Source of the DNA: Stenotrophomonas nitritireducens
GTDB taxonomy: Bacteria; Pseudomonadota; Gammaproteobacteria; Xanthomonadales; Xanthomonadaceae
NCBI RefSeq assembly: GCF_001700965.1
Contig: NZ_CP016756.1
Coordinates: 3,648,501 to 3,712,500 of the forward strand
DNA length: 64,000 bases
Reading direction: 5' to 3'
Shown here: piece after piece, positions 25,770 to 35,899 of the stretch
Position numbering within the stretch: the stretch's first letter is position 1
Layout: each line of letters begins with the position of its first letter
Notes under the pieces: model-generated
Told to the model about the DNA's origin: nothing
The model's input: only the letters and a program-made list of their open reading frames with translations
Databases searched by the model: none
Program-made: the position numbers and the translations under genes

Positions 25770-27533
25770 TCAACGCACGCCGTGCATCATCCGTTTCAGC
25801 AGCGGCGAGGCGATCAGCGCCACTACCGCGCAGCCCAGGCCGATCCACATCAGCAGCCAGAACAGGTGTTCGTAGCGGCCGGCGGCTTCGGCGATGTTCA
25901 TCACTTCGCCTTCCGGCACGTCGATGGCGGCCAGCTTGCCGAACAATGCCGCCAGGGTTTCGGAAAACGCAGTCGCCAGGAACCAGGTGCCCATCATCAG
26001 GCTGACCACGCGCGGTGCGGCGAGCTGGGTGACCGCCGACAGGCCAACCGGTGACAGGCACATCTCGCCGATCTCCAGGATCAGGTAAGCCAATACCAGC
26101 CACCAGACGCTGGCCATCTGCCCGGTTGCGCCTACCTGTTGCGCAGCCAGTGCCAAGGGCACGAAGGAGAGGGCGCCGAATACCAGGCCGAACGAAGACT
26201 TCAATGGCTTGGACGGATCGAGCCGGCGCTTGTCCAGCCAGGCCCACAGCGCGGCAAACAGTGGAGCGAGCAGTACCAGGAACAGCGCGCCCAGATAGGT
26301 CAGCGAACCGGCGGTCTGCGGCAATACGAGGCAATCGCGCACCAGCATCACCAGCATGGCAATCACGATAAGCGCAAACAGCAGGCGCGGTGCCTTGGAC
26401 GCAGGATCGCGGTCGGACAGGCGTGCCGCCACCACGAAGCCCAACGGCGCCAGCAGCAGCGAGACGATGGACCACGGCAACGGCGTGCCTTCGCGGATGA
26501 CCAATGCCGGCACCAGATCCTTGGTCAACAGGCGGTCGGTGAAGGTGACCCAGGAGCCGTAGGTCTGCTCGTACAAGGTGAAGAAGACCAGGGCCATGAA
26601 GATCAGCACCATCAGCGCGATCATCTGTTGGCGCTGGATGGGCGTGCATTGGCTGCCGGTGAACCAGGCAAACCACAGCAGCACACCGCCGAGCACGACG
26701 ATCATCAGCATCAGTGCCAGGCTGATCTCACCGCCCAGGGCGAAGGCGCCGTTGGCGGCAGCCCACATCAGTGCGGCCACCGGAACCACGCCGACAATGG
26801 CGACCGCATAGATCAACCATTCGCGCGGCAGGCCAAGCACGCGCTCACGCAGGCTGGCAGGTTGCGCCGGCTCGGCGTGGCCTTGCAGGTACTTCTGGCC
26901 CCACAGGAACATCGCCAAGCCGACCAGCATGCCGATGCCGGCCGCGCCGAAGCCATATTTCCAGCCATAGGCTTCACCGAGGAAGCCGCAGACCAGCGAG
27001 GCGAACAGGGCGCCGAGGTTGATGCCGGCATAGAACAGGGAGAAACCGGAGTCGCGGCGCGGGTCGTTTTCCGGGTACAGCTTGCCGACGATGGTGGAGA
27101 TATTGGGCTTGAGAAAGCCCACGCCCATGATGATCAGCGCCAGCGACAGGTAGGTGATAGATAGCGCGGCCTCGTCGCGGACCACTTCACCTGCCACCCG
27201 CTGCGCGGCATGGCCTTCAAACGCCATGCCGGCGTGGCCGAGCACCAGCAGGATGCCGCCGAACACCACCGCCTTGCGCATGCCCAGCCAACGGTCGGCC
27301 AGCAGTCCGCCAAACACCGGTATGCAGTAGACCAGCCCGCCGTAGGCGCCAAGCAGGTCCAGCCCGGCCTTGTCGCCGAACAGGTGGTACTTGGTGAGGT
27401 AGAGCAGCAGCAGGGCCTTCATGCCATAGAAGGAGAAGCGCTCCCACATCTCGGTGAAGAAGCAGACGTAGACGCCCTTGGGGTGGCCGAGGAAGTCGTC
27501 GGTGCCGGTGGCTGGCAGGATGGATGTGGACAT
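25770..27533 (-). CDS. POT/PTR2 family proton-dependent peptide transporter
   Basis: The product has 587 residues from the ATG at 27533; a 41-codon upstream extension lacks family features. The POT signature opens the protein: FFTEMWERFSFYGMKALLLL (the ExxER(F)xxYG motif for proton coupling). GFSLFYAGINLGALFASLVC is the second PTR2 motif, and FLATAFSETLAALFGKLA lies near the end. About 14 membrane helices are expected. It imports di- and tripeptides with protons. An OPT oligopeptide transporter and a secreted S9 peptidase lie close by on the other strand, so the region as a whole handles peptides. Confidence 0.93.
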   Translation of the reverse strand: MSTSILPATGTDDFLGHPKGVYVCFFTEMWERFSFYGMKALLLLYLTKYHLFGDKAGLDLLGAYGGLVYCIPVFGGLLADRWLGMRKAVVFGGILLVLGHAGMAFEGHAAQRVAGEVVRDEAALSITYLSLALIIMGVGFLKPNISTIVGKLYPENDPRRDSGFSLFYAGINLGALFASLVCGFLGEAYGWKYGFGAAGIGMLVGLAMFLWGQKYLQGHAEPAQPASLRERVLGLPREWLIYAVAIVGVVPVAALMWAAANGAFALGGEISLALMLMIVVLGGVLLWFAWFTGSQCTPIQRQQMIALMVLIFMALVFFTLYEQTYGSWVTFTDRLLTKDLVPALVIREGTPLPWSIVSLLLAPLGFVVAARLSDRDPASKAPRLLFALIVIAMLVMLVRDCLVLPQTAGSLTYLGALFLVLLAPLFAALWAWLDKRRLDPSKPLKSSFGLVFGALSFVPLALAAQQVGATGQMASVWWLVLAYLILEIGEMCLSPVGLSAVTQLAAPRVVSLMMGTWFLATAFSETLAALFGKLAAIDVPEGEVMNIAEAAGRYEHLFWLLMWIGLGCAVVALIASPLLKRMMHGVR

Positions 27534-27741
27534 GGGCAGCGTTTGGATCGACGCCGGCGAGTATAGGTGGCCGCTTGGGTCGGCATGGCCCGCGCTGCAG
27601 CATCGGCTCAAACCCTCGCCCGGCTGTGCCAAATTGGAGTGTTGGCTGTGCCGCATGCGGGGCCGTGCGGCGTCGCGGCTGGACTTGCTGTTAAGCGGGC
27701 GTTAGCGTGGCGAAGGTTTTTTTGCCATTCAAGGGCTTTCC

Positions 27742-29733
27742 ATGAACAACGCTGCGCCTGCGCAGCTCACATTCCGCGCGGTGGTTCTTGCCATCGTGCT
27801 GGCTGTGGTGCTGTCTGCCGCCAATGCTTACCTGGGCCTGTTCGCAGGCTTGACCATCGCAACCGCCATCCCGGCGGCCGTCGTCTCGATGGGCGTGCTG
27901 CGCCTGCTCGGTGGCGGCACCATTCTTGAAAACAACATCGTCCAGACTGGCGCCTCGGCCGGTTCGTCGATTGCCGCCGGCGTGATCTTCACGATCCCGG
28001 CGCTGGTGATCATGGGCTACTGGCCGGACTTCAAGTACTGGTGGGTGCTGGGTATCGCCGGCCTGGGTGGCCTGCTGGGCGTGCTGTTCTCGGTGCCGCT
28101 GCGGCGCTCGATGATCGTCGAAGATCCGCTGCCCTTCCCGGAAGGCAAGGCCGCGGCCGAAGTGCTCAAGGCCGGTGAAAACCCCGGCCCGGGCATGAAG
28201 ATCCTGGGTATTTCTGCGGCCATTGGTGGCCTGGTCAAGCTGGCGGCGGCCTCGGGCCTGCGCATCTTCCCGGATGCCTGGGCGCAGTCGGCCTATGTCG
28301 GCAGCTCCAAGATCACCGCCTTCATCGGCACCAACCTGTCGCCGGCGCTGCTGGGCGTGGGTTATATCGTCGGCCTGAACGTCGGAATCGTGGTGGTGTC
28401 CGGCTCGATCCTGTCCTGGCACATCGCTATTCCTCTCTACCAGGCGTTCTTCCTGGGCGGCAACCCGGACCTGGCGGCCTCCATCGCCAATGCCGGCTCG
28501 GCTGAAGCGGCGTTCGCCATCTGGGGCTCGCAGATCCGCTACCTCGGTGTTGGCGCCATGCTGATCGGCGGCGTCTGGACCCTGTTCTCGCTGCGCAAGT
28601 CGCTGTTCAACGGCGTCAAGAGCGGTTTTGCCGCCGCCCGCAAGAGCAGTGGCCCGGCCCTGGCCGAGACCGAGCGCGACCTGCCGATGAAGTGGATGCT
28701 GATCGCCCTGATCGCCTTCACCCTGCCGTTGCTGGGCCTGTACCAGGCCATCGTCGGCCAGTGGCACGTGTCGATCCCGATGACCATCATCATGATCGTC
28801 GCCGGCTTCCTGTTCGTGTCGGTATCGGCGTACCTGGCCGGTTTGATTGGCTCGTCCAACAACCCGGTCTCGGGCATCACCATTTCCACCATCCTGTTCG
28901 CCTCGGTGGTGCTGGTGCTGCTGCTGGGCAAGGACGGCCTGATTCCGGTTGGCGTGGGCGGTGCCCCGCTGGGTGCGGTGGCTGCGATCATGATCGGCGC
29001 GGTGGTCTGCTGTGCCGCCGCTGTCGGCGGTGACAACCTGCAGGACCTCAAGGCCGGTTACCTGGTCGGCGCAACCCCGTGGAAGCAGCAGCTGATGCTG
29101 GGCATTGGTGCGTTCTCCTGCGCCCTGATCATGGCGCCGGTGCTGAACCTGCTGGCCCATGCCTACGGCATCGGCGCGCCGACCGCGGAACACCCGAACT
29201 CGCTGGCTGCACCGCAGGCCAACCTGATGGCGTCGGTGGCGCGTGGTCTGTTCGGCGGCCAGCTGCCGTGGACCATGATTGCTTTGGGTGCTGGCGTCGG
29301 CGCGGTGATCATCGCCATTGACGAGTGGTTGAAGAAGACCGGCAAGCGCTTCCGCGTGCCGGTGCTGGCTGCTGCCATCGGTATCTACCTGCCGCTGGAG
29401 CTGATGGTGCCGATCTTCCTGGGCGGCCTGCTGGCCCACCTGGTCGAGCGTTTCCACAAGCTGCGTGCCGATGACGAAGAAGGCCGTGATCGCGTGCACC
29501 GCCCGGGCGTGCTGTTTGCAGCGGGCCTGATCACCGGTGAAGCGCTGATGGGCATCGCCATTGCGGTGCCGATCGTGGTCAGCGGCAAGGGCGACGTGCT
29601 GGCCCTGCCGCTGGGCGGTTTCGCTGACACTTGGGCAAGCCTGTCGGCCTGGGTTGGCCTGTTCGTGCTGTTCCTGGTTGGCCTGCTGATGTACCGCATC
29701 GGCAAGAAGGGCGAGCCGGCAGCGAAGGCTTGA
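27742..29733 (+). CDS. OPT family oligopeptide transporter
   Basis: A 663-residue, highly hydrophobic protein with about 15-16 membrane segments. It begins QLTFRAVVLAIVLAVVLSAA. Typical OPT blocks follow: NIVQTGASAGSSIAAGVIFT, LPFPEGKAAAEVLKAGE and CAAAVGGDNLQDLKAGYLVG. These proteins import oligopeptides, or metal-chelator complexes in the YSL branch. Bacterial members of this length usually fall with oligopeptide carriers. It is divergent from the POT transporter, with about 200 bases between for promoters. A hairpin at 29912-29942 may end its transcript. Confidence 0.92.
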   Translation: MNNAAPAQLTFRAVVLAIVLAVVLSAANAYLGLFAGLTIATAIPAAVVSMGVLRLLGGGTILENNIVQTGASAGSSIAAGVIFTIPALVIMGYWPDFKYWWVLGIAGLGGLLGVLFSVPLRRSMIVEDPLPFPEGKAAAEVLKAGENPGPGMKILGISAAIGGLVKLAAASGLRIFPDAWAQSAYVGSSKITAFIGTNLSPALLGVGYIVGLNVGIVVVSGSILSWHIAIPLYQAFFLGGNPDLAASIANAGSAEAAFAIWGSQIRYLGVGAMLIGGVWTLFSLRKSLFNGVKSGFAAARKSSGPALAETERDLPMKWMLIALIAFTLPLLGLYQAIVGQWHVSIPMTIIMIVAGFLFVSVSAYLAGLIGSSNNPVSGITISTILFASVVLVLLLGKDGLIPVGVGGAPLGAVAAIMIGAVVCCAAAVGGDNLQDLKAGYLVGATPWKQQLMLGIGAFSCALIMAPVLNLLAHAYGIGAPTAEHPNSLAAPQANLMASVARGLFGGQLPWTMIALGAGVGAVIIAIDEWLKKTGKRFRVPVLAAAIGIYLPLELMVPIFLGGLLAHLVERFHKLRADDEEGRDRVHRPGVLFAAGLITGEALMGIAIAVPIVVSGKGDVLALPLGGFADTWASLSAWVGLFVLFLVGLLMYRIGKKGEPAAKA

Positions 29734-30030
29734 TTTTCCCTTCTCCCCTTGTGGGAGAAGGTGCCAGCAGGGCGGAAGAGGGGAGCTTTTGGTTTTGAGT
29801 TGGCTGGGGCTTGGAGCATTGAGCCAAAGCCAAAGCCAAAGCCAAAGCACCCTCCCCAACCCTCCCCTTGGCCTGCGGCCAAAGGGAGGGGGCTCAAGCC
29901 AAAGCCAACACAAAGCCGTCCTTGGGCGGCTTTGCTGTTTTCGGCGGTTGCCTGGCCATGACTTCAAGCCTTTGCAGCCGGATGGCCTGGCCGCCTACCA
30001 TCGGGGTTTGCCTTTGCCTGGGAGTTGCCC
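29734..30030. repeat. intergenic repeats behind the OPT gene, with hexamer AGCCAA tract
   Basis: A REP-like inverted sequence (CCTTCTCCCCTTGTGGGAGAAGG) lies directly after the stop. An AAAGCC hexamer tract repeats about four times at 29823-29848. No gene is evident. Confidence 0.6.
29912..29942 (+). terminator. probable intrinsic terminator after the OPT gene
   Basis: AAAGCCGTCC pairs with GGGCGGCTTT (one G-U) around a small loop, followed by GCTGTTTT. The T tract is interrupted, so efficiency is uncertain. Confidence 0.55.
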
Positions 30031-32091
<2,061 letters not shown>

Positions 32092-32100
32092 GTGGATGAA

Positions 32101-32131
32101 AGGGGCGTGCCGGTGGCGCGCCCCTTTTTTT
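32101..32131 (+). terminator. intrinsic terminator of the S9 peptidase gene
   Basis: AGGGGCGTGCC (32101-32111), loop GGT, then GGCGCGCCCCT (32115-32125) make an 11-bp stem with one G-U pair, followed by seven T residues. Confidence 0.9.
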
Positions 32132-32190
32132 CAGGCGGCGGCGCCGTTCGCGGAGGCCATCACCGCGGCAGTCGCGAAGGAGAGGGTGCG

Positions 32191-32421
32191 ATGGGAATGT
32201 TCAGCATCTGGCATTGGTTGATTCTGCTGTTTGTGTTCGCACTTGCGGCCAGCGTGGTCGGCCTGATTGTCTGGCTGCTCGTGCGTGCCTCGCGTGTTCC
32301 CGGCAACCCGGTGGCCACCGCGCAACAACGCCTGCAGCAGCTGGAACAACTCAGGGCCCAGGGCCTGATCACCGATGAGGAATACGCGCGGCAACGTGCG
32401 GCGGTGGTGACACGGCTTTGA
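32191..32421 (+). CDS. small membrane protein with SHOCT domain
   Basis: The product has 76 residues. The start at 32191 has a strong AAGGAGAGG ribosome site; the frame upstream overlaps the terminator and is not coding. One transmembrane helix (WLILLFVFALAASVVGLIVW) is followed by a C-terminal SHOCT motif (LRAQGLITDEEYARQRAAVV). This short oligomerisation domain is common in small bacterial membrane proteins. The function is unknown. It stands alone between the peptidase terminator and the DUF819 genes. Confidence 0.82.
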   Translation: MGMFSIWHWLILLFVFALAASVVGLIVWLLVRASRVPGNPVATAQQRLQQLEQLRAQGLITDEEYARQRAAVVTRL

Positions 32422-32598
32422 ATTCCGCCGGCAATTGAAGGTGTGTCAAACCAGGTCTGGATGACCGGGAAAAGGCGAGGGACGCGCCATCGTATCCAGT
32501 CCTGCGCAATTGCTGTCTCCCTTACGGTGCGGTGCGGCTGCAGGTTTCATCCATGGGCGAGGGGGCTTGCCCGCATACGCACAACAAGGGGATAGACG

Positions 32599-33852
32599 AT
32601 GACGGCAGCCGCAACAGGCGCACTCATCAGCAATGACATCATCGTATTCGGCCTGATCGCCGCCACGCTTGGCGTTATTTTCTGGACATCGGGCAGCAGC
32701 AACCGGCTGCTGAAGAAGTTCTACAGCTTCGTGCCCGCGCTGCTGCTGTGTTACTTCATTCCCGGTGTGTACAACACCTTCGGCCTGATCGACGGTGAGA
32801 CCACCAAGCTCTACAACCCGATCGCGCGCGATGTGTTCCTGCCGGCCGCCCTGGTGCTGCTGACGCTTTCCATCGACCTGAAAGGCATTCTTGGCCTGGG
32901 CTGGAAGATGCTGGCCATGTACGTGGCGGCGGTGCTGAGCATCATGCTCGGGGCGGTGGTCGCGTTCCAGTTGATGGCCTGGCTGCATCCGGAAACCGTT
33001 GCCGGTGCGACCTGGGGCGGGATGGCGGCACTGGCCGGCAGCTGGATCGGTGGCGGCGCCAACATGCTGGCGATGAAGGAGATCTTCGAAGTCGACGCCA
33101 CCACCTTCGGCCAGTTCGCGGTGGTGGATGTCGGCGTGGGTTACGTATGGATGGCGGTGCTGATCTTCTTCGCCTCACGTGCGCCGGCCATGGACAAGCG
33201 CAGCGGCGCCGATACGCGCGCGCTGGATGACCTGCGTGATCGCGTGGCCAGCTACCAGGCCCAGCACGCGCGCATCTCGGCGCTGGGCGACATGATGGTG
33301 ATGGCCGGCGTGGCGTTTGGTGCGGTGGCTTTGTCGCATGGTCTGGCCGCACCGTTGGCGGATTGGTTTGCGGCCCATGTCAGCTGGTCCAGCGCGGTAA
33401 GCATGGACAAACCCTTTGTCTGGGTGGTGCTGCTGGCGACCTTCATCGGCCTGGGCCTGAGTTTCACCCGTGCGCGTGAGCTGGAAGGCGTGGGCGCATC
33501 GAAGTGGGGTTCGATGTTCCTGTACTTCCTGATCGCCTGCATCGGCATGCAGATGGACCTGCTGGCGCTGCTGGAAAAGCCCTGGCTGTTCGCGTTGGGG
33601 GTGATCTGGATCGGCGTGCACATCGTGCTGCTGTGGCTGGCTGGGCGCCTGCTGCGCGTTCCGTTCTTCTATTTCGCCATTGCCTCGCAGAGCAATATCG
33701 GCGGCCCAGCCTCGGCGCCGGTGTTGGCTACTGCATTCCATCCTGCGCTGGCGCCGGTAGGCGTGTTGCTGGGCACTCTGGGTTATGCGGTGGGTACCGG
33801 TGCGGCGTATGTGGTTGGGATCACGTTGCGGGCGATGGCTGGGGCGGGGTGA
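32599..33852 (+). CDS. DUF819 family integral membrane protein (first copy)
   Basis: A 417-residue protein with about 10-11 membrane helices. It matches the DUF819 (YjcL-like) pattern: ALLLCYFIPGVYNTFGLIDG, LAGSWIGGGANMLAMKEIFE, FLIACIGMQMDLLALLEKP and SQSNIGGPASAPVLATAFHP. The repeated Gly/Asn/Pro motifs resemble sodium- or anion-linked transporters, but no substrate is established for the family. A paralogue of the same architecture follows about 350 bases downstream on the same strand. Confidence 0.88.
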   Translation: MTAAATGALISNDIIVFGLIAATLGVIFWTSGSSNRLLKKFYSFVPALLLCYFIPGVYNTFGLIDGETTKLYNPIARDVFLPAALVLLTLSIDLKGILGLGWKMLAMYVAAVLSIMLGAVVAFQLMAWLHPETVAGATWGGMAALAGSWIGGGANMLAMKEIFEVDATTFGQFAVVDVGVGYVWMAVLIFFASRAPAMDKRSGADTRALDDLRDRVASYQAQHARISALGDMMVMAGVAFGAVALSHGLAAPLADWFAAHVSWSSAVSMDKPFVWVVLLATFIGLGLSFTRARELEGVGASKWGSMFLYFLIACIGMQMDLLALLEKPWLFALGVIWIGVHIVLLWLAGRLLRVPFFYFAIASQSNIGGPASAPVLATAFHPALAPVGVLLGTLGYAVGTGAAYVVGITLRAMAGAG

Positions 33853-34202
33853 GTTCTGGTGCGCGCTGCGCGCGCTCCTCTCCCCAACCCCCCGCACCGC
33901 GCCCCAGCCCTTGCGCTGACGCAAGGCGTTCAATGAGCAGCGAACCTGTGGCTCGCAAGCTGCTCCTTTCACCCCGCAAGGGAGAGGGGCTCAGCGTGCT
34001 CCGAACGCCAGCAACATATGCAACTGCAGCTTCAAAGCCCCTCTCCCTTTACGGGAGAGGGGTTGGGGAGAGGGAAAGGCGCAAAGCGCCGCTTTCCCCA
34101 GACAAACCCCGCACACAACACCACCATGCTAGGCTCCACCCTCCCACGCCACGTCACCAACGTGGCGTTTTTATTTCCCTTCGATCGACAGGAACAGGCC
34201 TT
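33853..34202. repeat. REP-like repeats between the two DUF819 genes
   Basis: This 350-base gap has no gene. It holds imperfect palindromes of the type CCCCTCTCCCTTTACGGGAG, flanked by partial copies around 33965-34075. It ends with the hairpin terminator at 34147-34176. Confidence 0.6.
34147..34176 (+). terminator. intrinsic terminator or leader attenuator before the second DUF819 gene
   Basis: CGCCACGT (34147-34154), loop CACCA, then ACGTGGCG (34160-34167), a perfect 8-bp stem, followed by TTTTTATTT. It lies only 26 bases before the next start codon. Confidence 0.75.
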
Positions 34203-35453
34203 ATGCCGACCGAACCCAGTACCGCCCTCATCACCAATGACATCGTCGGCCTCGGCCTGATTGCTGCCACATTGGCCCTGATCTTCTGGCTGGCCAGTGG
34301 CCCGACCCCATTCTGGAAGAAGGTCTTCAGCTGGGTGCCCGCACTGTTGCTGTGCTATTTCATCCCCGCCATCTACAACACCACCGGCCTGATCGATGGC
34401 CACAGCACCAAGCTCTACAACCCGATCGCACGCGATGTACTGCTGCCGGCCGCCTTGGTCCTGCTCACGCTGTCCATCGACCTGAAGGGCATCGCCAAGC
34501 TGGGCCCCAAACTGCTGATCATGTTCGTCACCGGCACTGTCGGCATCGTGCTGGGCGCAGCGGTGTCGTTCCAGGTGATGAAGTTCATCCACCCGGAAAC
34601 CGTGGCCGGTGACACCTGGGCCGGCATGGCCGCCCTGGCGGGCAGCTGGATCGGCGGTGGCGCCAATATGGCCGCCATGCGCGAGACCTTCAACGTCGAT
34701 GCAACCACCTTTGGTCAGATCGCGGTGGTCGACGTGGCCTGCGCCAGTCTGTGGATGGCGGTGCTGCTTTGGCTGGCTGGGCGCTCGCAGGCGATTGATA
34801 CCAAGAGCGGTGCTGATACCTCGGCCATTGACGACATGAAACGCCGCATCGCCGAATACGAAGCCAAGAGCGCGCGCAACCCCAGCCTGACCGACCTGAT
34901 GGTGATCGTGGGTGTGGGCCTGGGCATCGTCGGTCTTGCCCATGCTTTGGCCACGCCGCTGGCCGGCTGGTTCGGGCAGAACGTGAGCTGGGCCAGCAAG
35001 GCGTCACTGGATTCTTCGTTTGTGTGGGTGGTGATGCTGTCCACGCTTGCCGGCCTGCTGTTGAGCTTCACCCGCGCGCGCAACCTGGAAGCTGCCGGTG
35101 CATCGAAGATCGGCACCTTGTTCCTGTACTTCCTGATTGCCTGCATCGGCATGCAGATGGATCTGCAGTCCTTGGCCGACCGCCCGTGGCTGTTCCTGCT
35201 GGGCGTGATCTGGATGGGCGTGCACATCGGCTTGCTGTACATCGTGGGTCGGTTGCTGCGTGCGCCGTTGTTCTTCTTTGCCATTGGCTCGCAGGGCAAT
35301 ATCGGCGCCGCCGCATCGGCACCGGTGGTGGCGGCGGCCTTCCATCCCACGCTTGCGCCGGTGGGTGTGCTGCTCGGCACGGTGGGTTATGCCACCGGCA
35401 CGGTGATCGCCTATATGACCGGCTTGATGCTGAAGTGGATGGCTGGCGCCTGA
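34203..35453 (+). CDS. DUF819 family integral membrane protein (second copy)
   Basis: The product has 416 residues from the ATG at 34203; a long upstream open frame is not coding. It is a close paralogue of the preceding DUF819 gene, sharing long stretches (KLYNPIARDV, LTLSIDLKGI, LAGSWIGGGANM, FLIACIGMQMDL). About ten membrane helices are expected. The family has no proven substrate. The start lies directly after a perfect terminator hairpin, so its transcription is either separate from the first copy or controlled by readthrough. Confidence 0.88.
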   Translation: MPTEPSTALITNDIVGLGLIAATLALIFWLASGPTPFWKKVFSWVPALLLCYFIPAIYNTTGLIDGHSTKLYNPIARDVLLPAALVLLTLSIDLKGIAKLGPKLLIMFVTGTVGIVLGAAVSFQVMKFIHPETVAGDTWAGMAALAGSWIGGGANMAAMRETFNVDATTFGQIAVVDVACASLWMAVLLWLAGRSQAIDTKSGADTSAIDDMKRRIAEYEAKSARNPSLTDLMVIVGVGLGIVGLAHALATPLAGWFGQNVSWASKASLDSSFVWVVMLSTLAGLLLSFTRARNLEAAGASKIGTLFLYFLIACIGMQMDLQSLADRPWLFLLGVIWMGVHIGLLYIVGRLLRAPLFFFAIGSQGNIGAAASAPVVAAAFHPTLAPVGVLLGTVGYATGTVIAYMTGLMLKWMAGA

Positions 35454-35482
35454 GGCTTCAGCCGCCCTGCCTGCCGCCTCTT

Positions 35483-35618
35483 GTAGGAGCGGCGTGAGCC
35501 GCGAAGCCGGCGAGCATTGTAGTGCCGAGCCATGCTCGGCAGGGCGTTACCGGTAAGGCCTCTGCCGAGCATGGCTCGGCACTACATGAAGCGAATGCCG
35601 AGCATGGCTCGGCACTAC
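35483..35618. repeat. cluster of GTAG-tipped palindromes (SMAG/REP type)
   Basis: One GTAGGAGCGGCGTGAGCCGC unit (35483-35507) is followed by GTAGTGCCGAGCCATGCTCGGC at 35519-35540. Two inverted copies ending GGCTCGGCACTAC lie at 35562-35585 and 35596-35618. The GTAG end and the small stem are the hallmark of Stenotrophomonas GTAG elements. Confidence 0.8.
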
Positions 35619-35625
35619 AGGTAGC

Positions 35626-35656
35626 AAAAAGGCGGCGCCCATGGCGCCGCCTTTTT
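35626..35656. terminator. bidirectional terminator between DUF819 and ybdD
   Basis: AAAAAGGCGGCGCC, loop CAT, then GGCGCCGCCTTTTT, a perfect 14-bp stem with A and T tracts on opposite sides. It serves both convergent transcripts. Confidence 0.9.
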
Positions 35657-35674
35657 GTTTGTCTTCCCGTTGCT

Positions 35675-35899
35675 TCAGCAGCAGCGGAAGCCGCTCCTGC
35701 CGCCGAAGCGGGCTTCCTGGCGTTCGCGGAAGAAGGTTTTGTAATCCATGACCTCGCGGTCAGGGTGCTTCTCGCGCATGTGCCGGACATAGTTGTCGTA
35801 GTCCGGCACGCCGCAGCAAAGCCGCGCGGTCTGCACCAGACGCCGCCAGGTGCGGCGGAACGTCTGGTACTGGCCGACGGGGACCAGCTCGGTGCCCAT
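35675..35899 (-). CDS. YbdD/YjiX family small protein, CstA partner
   Basis: A 74-residue protein with the conserved core LCCGVPDYDNYVRHMREKHP and MDYKTFFRERQEARFG, typical of YbdD/YjiX (DUF466). In E. coli such genes directly follow cstA and btsT, and the small protein aids or modulates the transporter. Here its ATG shares one base with the cstA stop (TAATG), showing tight translational coupling. Confidence 0.92.
   Translation of the reverse strand: MGTELVPVGQYQTFRRTWRRLVQTARLCCGVPDYDNYVRHMREKHPDREVMDYKTFFRERQEARFGGRSGFRCC

Noticed and set aside
27691..29967. 758-residue minus-strand frame opposite the OPT gene
   Set aside because: Gln/His/Arg-rich antisense reading across a clear membrane transporter and non-coding repeats.
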